Shown here: positions 1 through 13,400 of the stretch, one piece after another
How positions within the stretch are numbered: position 1 is the first letter of the stretch
How the letters are laid out: each line of letters begins with the position of its first letter
Assembly (NCBI GenBank): GCA_013397695.1
Contig: VYZI01000113.1
Span: 124,001 to 188,000 of the forward strand
Reading direction: 5' to 3'
DNA from: Centropus unirufus
Taxonomy: Eukaryota > Chordata > Aves > Cuculiformes > Centropidae
Length of the DNA: 64,000 nt
The notes under the pieces: model-generated
Databases searched by the model: none
Told to the model about the DNA's origin: nothing
Seen by the model: the letters and a program-made list of their open reading frames with translations, nothing else
Made by a program: the position numbers and the translations under genes

Positions 1-2696
1 ACACTTATTTATTCACCACACATTTTATTCTTCCTGGTTTTTTTTCACTTTTTTTTGCTTCCTCGATATTTCCCAAATATTCCTGGTCCTTTTAGGTAAC
101 AAATATTAATAGTTAGAGCATGAAGGACCATGAATTTTGGTAACATATGTGTCCCTCTTGGTAAGTTTCCATTCAGAAAAAGACAACTTCAACAAACTGC
201 TGGAATTGCAAAGCAGAAACTTGAAGCTTCAGATCATTTGATTGTATTTTAATAAGTCTAAGTTCCCACGGAACTACTTTTTGTTTTATCTACTGCAAAT
301 AGAATAGTTAACGTGTTAAGTTTCTCGTTGAAATATTAACAGAGAATAACAAAATTAGAAAGTAGATTTGAATCAATTGAGCCTGAATTTAAAAATTTAG
401 ACTGATAGTATTTTTCATATTTTATGCAGCTCCCCTTGAATTTCTGATTTCCTTTCTACATTTAAATACTTGAAGTGGTTTCAAGCTCTTCTTTTTTGGT
501 GGCCTCCAAGAAGAAATGTGAATAAGTAACTTGATGAGTTTTTCTTCCTCAGTCCCCCTGCAGGTACTGACATCCTTGCACTGGTATTTGAAATGTGTAC
601 ATGGGATATGTAGGTGGGATGGCAGGAGACCCTCCAGCAGCAGCCCACGTACTGCCCTGGTGCTCGTCTGGAGGGGCTGGATGCTCCACTGGATGCCTGT
701 GGCCAGAGGGTTTGCGCAGGTGCTGCCATAGTCCCTAATGATACCACAATCTGTTCATTACTGTTAGAGGCACCTGCTGCTGCTCCTCCTTCTGCCTTTG
801 CCCAATCAAATCATCAAGTTTCTTTTCCCAGGGCACAGTATGTACTTTCTTTCTCTCCCTGATGTCTTTCCAAAGGATCAACATGATTTTCAAAGTGTTT
901 TTCCTCAATCTCCTTACAGCTGTCTAAGTTGTGACTACAATACAGGATTCTACTGGTAAGTGAAGCGCAGGTAAATATTATATATATTGACTTGTAACTT
1001 TAAAAGTAATCTGTGAGTGCAGAAGTTTAAAACATTTTTGTTTCTTTATAAATAAAAACTTTTTATTATTTCAGTTACATAGTTGAAGAAACTAATATAA
1101 ATGTTGAAATACTTCTCTAGTTTCTGTAATGAGACAATATGTAAACACCTAAAGCTTTATTACAAAGAGAGACACACAAAGGAAAAAGTAGCAGAGGATT
1201 AGAAAAAAATGTGAAGCAAAACTTCAAAGTTATTGCTGCTTTTGGCAGAAGTCTTCAGAATTCTGGGGTAACTTGTGACCCAATACTTTTGTTTCTTTGA
1301 TATTGTTTTCTTTGCTAGATATTAAAGATTGTTTTGAGATTTTCTAGCTGAATTCTTTATTTTTCTTGGTAATTATCAATCAATATGAAAACTTAATGTA
1401 TTTTTAAATGCCAGGTTTTGCAATTTGGCCTGCTTCTTGTAGTTTTATTTAATAGCAAGCTGTCACTTGGCACTGCTGGTTTAGTATTCTTTATTCTTAA
1501 GAGACTTATTAAGTAAGGTGTGTAGCCTGTCAATTAAAATGCAGTAACTTTTGACAAGATTGATCATAAACCAAACTTTAGGGTGGAGAAAAACTCCTGA
1601 AAAGAACTTAAGAAACCAAATATATTTTTTTAATTTCCCTGATTTCTGCTAGTTACAGCTTAAAAGGGGAAAGACTTGCCTGACCCTATAGCCTACTAAA
1701 ATTGTTTGGAAGAATTATTCCGATATGAATATTATTCTTTCTGTTATGCCTCTTGAATTCCAAATAGATATATTAGATGTCAGCAAGTAATTGAAACCAT
1801 TTAGGGCAAGAGTTTCAGATATTTACTGTGCTGACAATTAACTGAAATATGCTCAAAGAGGATAAAAATGTACTAGAGTACAGGATCCTTCCTCTTCCTC
1901 ATGACAATAGGTTCACATGACCTCCAGCTTAAGGTTTGGTTGTGGCTGATGGTAGTATGATTGCCTTGCCTAAAAGCTTGTGCTTGTCCTCTCAATTTGT
2001 CCTATTTTATACACTCCTACGAAGTTATTACCTGTGTTTCTGGTAATACGTCAATTTAATTTTCACTTTTAAGTCTTCTAATAAAATATCTTTGTAACTT
2101 TGTATCATGGGGAAAATGAATGATAAAAAATACAGCTGACTGGTGTTTTCACTGATGCTAGGTTGCTAACACTGCATTTTAGCAAATAGAGGAAAAATAA
2201 CTAATGGATTAGGGAACATGCAAAGTAGCTTTCAAGAAAGACTGATAAAATGTAGTATTTTGTTCTGGTGTCTGTAATTATTATTAGGTATGATGTTTTA
2301 AAATACTGGTATAAACTTGGCATTTAAAAAGTATGAAAAAGATTTATGCTTCTAGGCAGAACAATTGGACTATCAGTAAAGTGAGCTGCAGGACATAGTC
2401 ATTATAAATAAACCTTATTTGGATGGTTGATAAAAGAAGGTGGCTGCAATTTCAACAGCAATTAAAAGTCTTCCACAAAAAAATTCCCTGTGGATGTTTG
2501 AATATACAACACTGTTTTATATACTGAATTGAGGACAATGCCAGGACTGAAATGTAAATTGTTCTCATGGGCAATTCAAAAGATAAAGGAACATATTGAA
2601 TAGTTTTGCTTTTCATCTTAAGCATGTTGTGTTATTTTTGTGAGTAATACTTCTCTGCCTACGGTAAAATAATTCTTCCTATAGAATAGTATCATA
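1..2696. other. Non-coding AT-rich upstream DNA
   Basis: No coding exon or recognisable repeat is supported here. The only compositional feature is a GC-richer block at about 540-780, which has short open frames on both strands and no recognisable protein similarity. A well-formed splice acceptor-like site (pyrimidine tract ending in AG at 830-831) and a strong donor-like site (GTAAGTG from 956) lie just after it, so a small non-coding exon is possible but unproven. Confidence 0.6.
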
Positions 2697-2922
2697 GGAG
2701 ATTTACATTGGATATTGGAAAAAAATTCTTTATGATGGAGTGGTGAAGCATTAGAAAAGGCTGCCCAGGGAAGTGGCAGAGTCGCTGCCCTTGGAGGAAT
2801 TCAGAAAACGTGCAGATAGGGCATTTTGGGTTAAGATTTAGAAGACATGGTTCTCTTGGGCTGATGGTTGGATTTCATTATCTTAGAGGTCTTTTCCAAG
2901 CTTAATAATTCTATGATTATTC
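2697..2922 (+). mobile_element. CR1 LINE remnant, 3' end
   Basis: This is a decayed 3' terminal piece of a CR1 non-LTR retrotransposon in + orientation. It shows the usual order of CR1 3' landmarks: the 'gatttacattggatatt' stretch, a 'ctgcccagggaagtgg' block, 'cttagaggtcttttccaa', and a short terminal repeat of the 'ttctatgatt' type at about 2,908-2,920. The 5' part is missing, as is usual for CR1 copies that stop early in reverse transcription. Many substitutions and small indels mark it as old and inactive. Confidence 0.85.
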
Positions 2923-4175
2923 TCCGCTTATTTTTGTACATAGTGTAACATTTGGTTTGCAGCTATTTTGATTTGACTTTTCAAATTTGTGTGATGACGC
3001 TATTTGGGCCTACTCTGCATATCATTAAGGATTATTCTATAGGGAACAATTATTTCAACTCAGAAATGGTCTGCACAGAACTGCAACTATACCCTTCCTG
3101 CTGCCTGCTTGACTCAGATAGCATCCTAGTGGAGACTCTAGCCTAGATATTAGCAGTTTTTTGGAAAGCTGCTAATCAAACCCACTAACTAAACCAGCTG
3201 AAAATGTCCTGGTTATACATCTGAAATTACTACTGTCTGAAACCATTTCTGTTTTTCTGAGCTTATGCTAGCATCTTCATTAAATGTTTGTAGCTAGGAG
3301 CTTTGCACCTGTGGGATTAGATACATGAAAGAATGTTACCTGAGCCTTTTTCAACCCCTGCTTTAAGCCAAAGAGTGCACAAAGTGTTTTGCTGTATTTC
3401 AGCCTTCACACATCATGGATTTTATCAGAATAGATTCATGTTTCTGTCTATGAAATTACAAAAGATAAGACGGCAAGATGTCAAGTTACAGCTTTCAGGG
3501 GTAAAAAAAGAAAAAGAAAAAAACCCAAGCCCTAATCAAAATAAGGCACTTCCTACTCTCTCAGTTCTTGAGGTGCAATTGTACACTATATGTGCTGTGA
3601 ACCAGAATCTCCTCAAATCCTTTTATCTCCTTCCCGATAACACATGTACACAATAACTGAGTAATTAACATTCAAGAATAAACTGGCAGTCTTCTGACAC
3701 ATCTAAAATTCTATGTGAAAGCAAGTCTTCCAACTGCCTGAACTCTATACTAATTAGAGCATAACCAAATTGTGTAAAGGAGGAATGCAGTAGACTGAGA
3801 GGAGTTGAACTGAGGTATTGGAGAAGGGCAAGTGACTGCAGCTGTAGGTGAAGAAAATCCTGTGTAAAGTATTAAAACATGCAGTCCTTCAAGGCAATAA
3901 AATTAACTTTTTTTTCTGACTGCCTCTTATTTTTCTTGTGTGCATATTATATTAAGAGAACATCTTTTTAGGTGTTCTGTTTAATTTTTTTTGTTTGTGT
4001 AGTGAATAACACCATGAGATACTCATCAAATATTATTTGAGGGAAAAATGTGTTTGGTGGTTTTCATTCGAGGATCACTTTCACCCTATAGTATATTTCA
4101 GTTTTCAGGCAATTGTTATAGATATGGGAAGCTGTAAATTTTAAAGTCTGAGTTCCAGAAAAAGCAATAATCTTT
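2923..4175. other. Non-coding AT-rich spacer
   Basis: No gene or recognisable repeat is seen. A 107-codon open frame at 3,333-3,656 has no signal peptide, domain or biased composition and is best read as a chance frame. Confidence 0.55.
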
Positions 4176-4440
4176 TTTCATTGGAAAGCAAAAGTACAAC
4201 ATGAACTGCAATTGTCCGGAGATATCAAAAACTTAAGGAAGAAGCCTTCCTTGACAGCCTTCAGTTCTGTTAACAACAAGCAGAAGGAGAATATTGGCAC
4301 CCTGCTAAACAGGAGAGGTGAACTGGTCACCAACAGTGTTGAAAAGGCCGAGGTTCTTAATATTTTCTTCACTTCCATCTTTACCAGAGCTGTTGAGCTC
4401 CAGGTCAAGGGAGAAAACAATGGTTAAGGTATACACAGAC
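4176..4440 (+). mobile_element. CR1 LINE remnant, internal ORF2 segment
   Basis: The + strand translation contains 'NNKQKENIGTLLN', 'GELVTN', 'EKAEVLNIFFTSIF', which matches the linker between the endonuclease and the reverse transcriptase of CR1 ORF2 (family form: KxKENVGPLLN...LVT...KAELLNAFFASVF). Only about 70-80 residues remain, and both the endonuclease and the catalytic reverse transcriptase core are absent. Both ends of the element are lost, so this is an isolated internal scrap rather than a normal 5'-truncated copy with its 3' end. It is inactive. Confidence 0.8.
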
Positions 4441-7400
4441 CAAGACACAGAAAACAAGGCTTTGACTGTCACAGAAATGATAAAGGGAAAATCTAACAAT
4501 TATTTGCAACACGTGTAAATTCCATTTAAGCTTAATCAAAGAATATCTGCAATTTATATCTAGTCATAAATTATAAGGAAGTCGATTTTTATATATCTAG
4601 TTTCAGAAAATAATATTTGTGTTTGTCTTGTTTTGGTTTTTTTTGTTATAAGACTAAAAACAGATAAAAAGTCAAGAATGGGTATGACACTGAGATTTTT
4701 TTTTGGTTTTTAGTACAGCATTTGATATGTTCCCTCATGAAATTATGTTTGCAAAATCAGTTTCAATTGGCCTGAATATTAATATTGTAATGCTCACTAC
4801 ACATCCTTGGAGTTAAAAAAAAAGTCATCAGAAAAATGTAATGCCTGAATATATTTTGTATGTATTTGATCGATTAAAAAGAACAAGAAACCATTAAATT
4901 CTTACATGGCTATTTTTCTAATAATAAAACAACAGAATTATTTTGTTTGTGATGACCTTTTTATTTGTATTTTACTTTCAGTACTGTATTTCACAATCTG
5001 GCTTTATGACAGTCTTCCTTTACTTATACTAATTGTGATTTTTTAATGTAAAATTTAATTCTTGTCAATGTAGTAAAAAAATATAAGGCAGCAGTTGAAT
5101 TTTTAAGTGACTATAAAGGAAACTTAAGAGATCCATATTTGGCAACTTATCACTTTAAGAAATTATATAGGAGCTTGCTCAGCAATCAAATTGGTGTTAG
5201 CATGAAAAGATCGGCAATTTGTCACTGACTAGGGGTTATAGACTAAATGAAGAATATAAGTAACATGACCTCACATCTCCATTTCTTTCAAGGAAAACTT
5301 GTACATCTCCACATTCTCTGAAAAAAGCTAAGTCATCCAACACTTCTGAAAACAAAACTAAATTGATGTGATTTGTTAAATTTGACTAGAAAATATTGGG
5401 CATGTGTAAAAATGAGAAGGCAGTGAGCTAAGGAATAGCAAATTTACCAAGTGAAATGTAGTAGAGTGTACTTTGAAATAAATTACTCTATCACAGAAAT
5501 GCTCATGAGGTCATTAAAAAAGTAATATTTTTTCAAATTATGTTTTCTATACTACTCTTAAATGGCTTTTATTTTCTTTAAATTTTACTATAATTAACAT
5601 TGCTTGTTTTCCTGAGGTAATTTTCTGAATTTCTTGATTTGTTTTTTTTTCACCTTGAAAATACGATTGTTTATTTCTTTATGAAAGACTAAAATGTTAT
5701 GGCACGAATCTTTACACTGGTTAACCTTCATATTTAGAGTGGAGAATAAACTCATATTTGCCATTCTGTGGAGTGAAATACATTTGCATGTCTGCCTATA
5801 TACACTCACACAAATGCACTTCCCATTGTTACCTTTTTATATATGTGAGCCAATGTATTCATTTTCATTCAATCAATGCTTTCATTTTTCATTCTAAAGA
5901 TAAAGACATACTTTAAATTTGTAAGGATCAGTTTCCTTTTGTTGTAATGATGTAAGTGAAAGTGGAAAACTCTTCAGATGGAGTAAATTGAAGGACTATA
6001 TTTGAACTGGCAGGTGCAACATTAACTCACCACATTCTTGGATTTTTTTGTGGTATGTCATTTAATGGCAGTTGTGTGGTAATTTTTAAATGTCTTCAGT
6101 CCTCTCACAGTGTGGGATTATTTTAATTTTTTTCACTTTTTAACAATATGTCCTTAAAGTATTGGATAGTATAACTATGTGAAGGTATTAAAAGGAGAGA
6201 GGATGCAGACATGAAACTGGAGAACTATCCTGGATAGGAGGAATCTAAGTAGGGATTGCTTTTAACAGACTGTCATATCAATTGTTTCAAGCTTCTGCTT
6301 GGACAAAACTATTTTCTTTGAAAAATACATGATGAAAAATAGTACAATAATATTGTGTTACAAAGGAAATAATGGCTTAGGTGACTAAGGGATATAGGAG
6401 TTACTAGTGCCTCTTCTAGTTTCCACTTTCTTCATCTCTCTTCTGTTCTTGAGCTTTTTCTTCGTGCTCAATTGCTCTGACTCTCTCACCTTTATGGTAA
6501 AAGTATAGTAGTATACAAATGAGTAATGAGGCCTAAGACAAAATGACTTTTTCTCATAAATAAGAAATGCACATATATAATTTTAACTTCTGTTTCTTCT
6601 ATTTATTTTTTCTATTTATAACTAAGACTTTACAGTCAATTACTTTGTATATAATTGCTTTCATATTGTATAGTCAACTATTTTTGTTCAAGTCAAAAGA
6701 AAAACACTAGGTAATTTTAATAGGAACAAGACTAAGCTATTAACTTTAGTTTTTTGACAAAAATTATCATGGGCAAGCAAAAATATAAAACATAGTCTTA
6801 AAAAAACTCCACCAAAACCCAAAACTCACTAGGAACCAAAAGAAATTGCACCAAGTTCAGGTGCTTTGAGATACATAAGTCTTGTGTTTTATTAAGTCAG
6901 ATTGTATTTACTGTGATAGACAACTGTCCTGTCAAGCCAGTGCTGGTACCATGATTATTATTGGGAGTTATGAAGAAAAATAAGATGACAAGGAACCCGA
7001 AGTGCAGAAGGTAAAGTGTAGTGCTCGGGATTTTTTTCAAGGTGATTGGATGGTAATGGAATGGCAAAATGAGTTCTGGGTATTTATGTGCATCATAGAC
7101 AAACCTGTGCAGAAGCAGCTTCTAGGTTAGCACATTTTTCTTCTGTAACTCAAAGCAAGGCAGCCTCACTAGCACCCTACTGACTCCTATCAACTGTGCT
7201 GGCAGCTAAGAGAAGTCAGAGGCTTGCAGAATCTTCTTGCAATATGTGTGTACAGTAGTCATATTAAAAAGAGCAAAATACTTCTGTGGGAGGGCCATCA
7301 TAATTATACTGTCTAATGCATAAGTATTTAATTTTTCAAAATATTTGTACTCCCAAGTTAAAGATCAACATGTTAAGTAAAATTGCATTTTAGTGTGATT

Positions 7401-10400
7401 TGTAATCTTGGAAGTTAAAAGAGGGTTACAAGATTTAATTTGACTGGGATTTCCAGAACTGTCCATAAACTCTAATTTCCAGAAATATAGACATTAAAAT
7501 AAAACATATAATATATCTTAATATTTATCTTTAAATACAAATGCAATTTTTTTAAAAGGTTGGTTATCTTCTGAAAAGCAAAAATAAATTTGCCATCAAG
7601 ACCTAAAAATAAGAAATTAACATTAGAGCATTTGGACATTCAACTCAAGTTTCATTTTTATATTTTGTGCCTTGTATTACTCTTGATACATGCTTGTGTA
7701 TAAGGACACATATATACAGTGTGTGGGTATTTACGTGTATATATATGTTATGCATATATACATAAAAATTATAATAAGGGCTGTCCTTTGTGTCAAGAAG
7801 CTTTCTGATCTTGATACTGCTTTTACGTAGGAATTTCTCATTCCAGAATCTTCTGTCTTTTTAAAATAATTTTCAGCCACTGTTTTAGCAGGCATCTTTA
7901 ATGCAACAGTAATGATTCAAAAGCATGCTTAGGAACCTTTAACATCGACTTTTGATATCCCTAAAAATGCTCTGAATAGGCTTAACAATGATGAATATTT
8001 TTCTTTAATGTGTCAATACTGTTTCTGCCATGTAAATGCTTGTGAGACTCCAAAGGTCAAGTATTAATACAAAGCTTTATGTGTTATAAAATCTATTATG
8101 AAAACAATAGATGTGACTGGCTATGTTAGCCAATTGGCCTTTTCTTTCTTTGTGTTATTTTCTGATATTCTGTCTTCATTGGAATATAGTACTTATCTGT
8201 TAGCATATAACAATACCGAATATACAGGATTAACTGTGTGACAATATGGACTTTGTCACTGCGTTGTGAATGTGTTTGTGTGTACGTGAGATCGCAAGCC
8301 AAGTGCTGTGGAAATTTCTTTGTCACAAAGACTTGCAGCTGTGATGCCAAGAGTGCTGTTCAATCTGGTATTGCTAATAATTAGCTGAACTCATTATGTT
8401 TAGTCTGCAGTCTAGAATGTGAAAGTATCATTATCTAGATCATCAATGTCTAGATCAGACATATGTAAAATTAGCTAACTTGTTTAACCAATTTGACTTA
8501 ATTTAGTCAATGACTTCATATTAAAAAAATACCTGAAGCATTCACAATCAGTCAAGGAGAGGTAAGCAATGCTGACACTGAGCTGAACACAGCTAGAGTG
8601 CAGGAACAACCACAAAGCCACAGATAAAATGAAAACAATAAATTTATTTCTGTTACCTCACAATTCAGGGAAAACTCTGAACCAGGACCTAGGCAGAGGA
8701 AATGCAAATGGGAACACAGGCATTGTGGATCTCGTTCCTTGCTCATGAGCTAGGGCAACTCTGAAAACAGCAGCCAGGTAGCTGAAATGAAAACAAGATT
8801 GCGGACACTGCAGAGCTCTACTTACTTGAAAATGTGTTTGTGGAGATTGCCACTTTGCCTGTATTTATTAAGGTTAGACAGTATAGATTTCTACCATGCT
8901 TTGATTTTTCTCACAGCAGGGCTGCAGTCTTTAGCATATTTCCTGGGATGGCCCTATGTTACCTAAACACAAAAAGGTCTAAGACTAGGGTGCTTAACAT
9001 GATTTATGTATTTTTCTACATTCCAGCTGCGAGGTCAGTTGAGCATGTTTACAGTTCCTCTTTGCTAGATCTTCCAGTATATTCCAACAGGTACTAAATA
9101 AACATAACTTTTACAGTCTCCTGTGGTAAGAGCTTAGTGTAGTAGCTCCAAATTGTCAGGAAAAAAACTTTAGAAGTAACGTTTGTAGCATGTTTGCTTC
9201 TGGCATTGTGGCTTTTTGTTTGTTTTTCTCAAATCTTCCTCTTCAACAACAATCTGTAGCTCAGATAAGAAAATGAAAGAAGTAAAACCTTAAATGGCGC
9301 AAATTTGAAACCAGTGTATATCTACCTCTCTGTATTTGAGTACTGTCTTTTTGAGGGGAGGAGATTGTGGAAGAGGGCTGCAGGTTGTGAATGGCTGGAA
9401 GTGAGTGAGGGGGGAAGCACAGTCAAGTGAGAGGACTCTTTCATTGGGTCTCATGTCCCAAATCTACATTGTCTAATCCAATAGAAAATATTCCAGATTA
9501 TGTGGGTGTCATCAAGTTAAAACCTCAGATTAACTGTAAAGTATTTCAAGTTTACAGTGTCTATGCTTTTACTGTTTTGCAAGGGACTGATAAACCAACA
9601 ATACTTTTTCCTTTTTCAGACCCTTGGTAAAATATAAGTAAAAATGGAAAAAAAAACAACCCAACATATTCATTTTCAGGTATCCAATAACACAGATATT
9701 ATATTTATTCAAAACTGCTTGAAGGATGAAAACCACTAGCCTATATGTAATTCTTATAGTGCAGATCATTTGAGAGAACAAATAATACTATAGGAAACAA
9801 AAGAGAAACAAAGATAGGTCCTTAGGGATCCAAAAGTCATGACGGGAAGAGAAAACATGATGCTCTGAAGTGGTAAATTGTAATCTAATGAATAGCAAAG
9901 TGTTGAAAAATCTGTTCAAGCATTCAATGGGAACAACATTGTATTGTGGCCAACAGTATGGAACAAGATAAAAGGAAATGAATGAGGAATCCTACTCAGC
10001 ATATATATAGTGTTCAAGGTACATCAAGTGCATGTTTAAGAAGAATAACAGAAAGAAAAGATAGACAGGAAACTGTCAGGATAAGCCTTTTGGTAAAAAT
10101 ATTTAGAATCTCATTTTACCCTATTTCTTTACAGATGCTGGATTAGAATAAAAAAAAAAAAAGATAATTTACTATTAAAAATCACTAAATTATGTCTTGT
10201 GAATCTGATGTCTTACTTCACAAGAAGGGCAAGACAAGTTGAAATCCTGCCCTTTTGAACATGTCCTTTAAAGTCTTTCTGGATTTGAGAAAATAATGAT
10301 TTCATGAAGTTTCCCAGATAGTCTGCACAATAATCTTACTCAGATGAGAGGATTGTAGATAAAAATCCTCATTTATGTTACCAGAGCTATTCCTATACAG

Positions 10401-13400
10401 ATGGAAACCACTGAATCATCTTGCTATTACACTATCTTGCACGGGATTTAATAAAATTGAACGGAGTTAAAAAATGTGAGATAAAAATGACAGACATGTT
10501 AACTATTTTGCTAAAAAGAGCTAAAAGTGAGAGGATGTGGACAGAAGCACTCAAAACTGCTACTCATAAACATTCACATAAAACAAGAAATAATTGATCA
10601 AGGTGGCAGATAGAAAATTACACCTAGTAGAAATAAATGTTGTATGTACAATGTCTGAAACTGTATAATTGTCCACAGTGTGATAATTCTATATCTAATA
10701 GTTTATCAGCTTAAAACCTGATTAAGTATTTACATAAGATAAGTAGAAAAAATAAAAACCCCAAACCTAGAAATGTCAAAATGCAAATACAGCCTCTTCC
10801 ATGTATAGATCAGGAAAAAGCCTTTTTCCACATTCTTACTGAGTTAATGATTTCCCTAGAATGAGACATCAAATATACTGAGCAGGATCAGGAAAATGAA
10901 TGGTATTAATGAAGCTGGGAGACTACAAACCGGACCCTGTATAACATAATTCTTATATGATGAAAGTTTGCAAGTGTTAACTCTAAAATTAATTTGCTTA
11001 AGGTCATTAAAACATTAGAAAATTTAGAGCAAGTTATGTAATCTACAGGTTGAAAATGTTCTCATACCAAATTAACTGTGCTGTTTCTTTTTCAAGTTAG
11101 TTCCCCAGGTAGCTGCCCTAAAATCGAGAGAGATACAAAAATTATCACCCTTAAATGAACTTCACATTAGAGAAAGTTCATATTTTCTAAGGAAGAATTG
11201 AAAATCAAAGGCTCAGGATACCTATAGTAGGAAAATGGGCTTCCACCACAGAATTATGATATCACAGGCAGGTTTGAGATTGGAAACTGCTTTCTCACAT
11301 GACCAAGACAGACAAGTTCAATAAATTGCATTATCATATTTGGAAGTATTATGTTAGTCTACTTATTAAAATATTTTATTTGACCTTCTTATTCTCTGAT
11401 TCCTTGAGATAGTCTTCTGCTGCCTTTTGACAGCCTTTGACTTTTCACCATTGCTATGGCAAGAACTAACATGAGGAAGGAAAGAGACTGTTTTCCTTTA
11501 ATATGGTCTCTGGGTTATACACTAACAATCAGAACTGAGATCATTGTACCAATAGCCCAGCTAGGTTAACTAGAAAACAAAAGACAAGCATACGTACCAA
11601 AAGTGCAAAATGCTTGTTAAAATTATAATTTAGTGATAACATGCAATTCTTGCAGTTGCTGTGGCAGGATACAAACACTTATACATCCGATATGGTATTA
11701 TTTCTTCTAAAATAGGCTTTACACAAGAATATTCATATTTATACCTCTGATTCTTCTTTAGATAATTTTATTTTTTTTATTTTCCTTGTGTTTTATTTTC
11801 CTTGTGCTTTATTTTCCTTGTGTTGTCACTGACACTTCATAAATAGCAGATATTGTTGGAGAGTATGAATGGCATAAGGTAGATAATTGTTAACACATGT
11901 GTTTCTGTAAAATAACATGCAAGAGTTTCCACAAGTACTCTGTTCTCAATTCAAGTTCAAGCTTCCTGCAAAAAGTGATGATCTACAATTTTTGACGTTG
12001 ATTGTACAAGGCTTTTTGATGTTCACAGTCTTTATACCTTCTTGGTGGCTATATTTTGACTAAAACTCCGACAAAACCAACAAAGCCCAGTAGCAATTTA
12101 AAGTCCATAACAAAAACTTACTTTGGTGCTAATCAGACTCTTGGGTGTTTTTTAGCGATTTTGGTGATGCTCACTTGAGCTGAGTTGTTGTTGTCTAAGT
12201 AAAAATCTCGTTGCACATGGTTTCTTCATTCTGGTTAACTGAACGTAATGGAAATCTTTGAATAGTTTTCCAGAAATCAGAAATTCTACCTTAAATATCC
12301 AGTGTGCTGACATTCCACTGAAAATTCTCTGCATCCTTTGGAATCGATGTTTTGAGGAGCATTCATGGAAACTTCTTCCCTCAAAGAGAAAGTGGAGAAA
12401 ACCTCAGTGATACTGCTAAAAACTAAATAGATAACAGCTACTGTAGCTGTACAAGGGGGATGATAACAGGACAGGAGATTTCTAACACCTAGAAGAGGGG
12501 GAGATATTACTGACAAAACTCAAGGCTGAAACACTGAAATTAAATGCTTATAAAAGGGCTCAAAAACTTGGAAAATAAGATGAAAGCAATAGAGGTATAA
12601 ATTGGGGCTTTCTATTAAATTTAAAAAAAGCAAAAAACAAACATGGCTGTGAAGTTCAATAAAGACTATAAAACTATGATAACTATATCAACAATCGCTT
12701 TTCAGTATTCTGAAAATGTGTTTCAGTATTTATGAATTCATTAAAAATATAATTATTTAATTATTATTACCAAGATAACATCAATAATGTTTTAAAAAGT
12801 CAATAGAGTTTTTATAGTACTGTTTGTTTTAATATAGCTGGGAGGGAATTAGGTGGAAAACTTCCTTAATTCTTCAGTTAGCCACAGCCCCAAAAATGCT
12901 AATCATCTTCTGTAAGGAAGTAGCATGTGATTAGACGATTAATTTTGAAACTTGTCAAGCTCTAAAAGCAAATAGCTTCAGTTTTTCATCTTAGTTGGAA
13001 TGAAAGATGAAATTTGAAATGCCCACAACTCTCAGGAGAGTGCTTTCTTTTCTGAAAATTCTGATCTGGATTGTTCAATGGACTCCTACAGTTTTGCATA
13101 TGATTTTTTATGTGTGTTGTTACTCAGATTTATGTAAACTTGCAAGGGAAGGAGAAAAACAATTTAGTGTGAATGTTTAATGTTCTACAGATTGTTCAAT
13201 GCATTATTTTTTCAATCACACAGATTACATGTTTACATTTAATCTGCAGAGCACTGCATATGACAGATACATTATAGTACACCAAATAGTTTCTCCCTTG
13301 TTTCATGTTTGATGAAAAAGATACAGAAGGTAATGGAAAATTCAGTTTTGAAACAAAACCCACATTTGCTAATGCCAGCATGAAATTTTGAGCTATATAA

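Noticed and set aside
3333..3656. 107-codon open frame on the + strand
   Set aside because: No start context, domain or conservation cue; several similar-length chance frames occur across the window.
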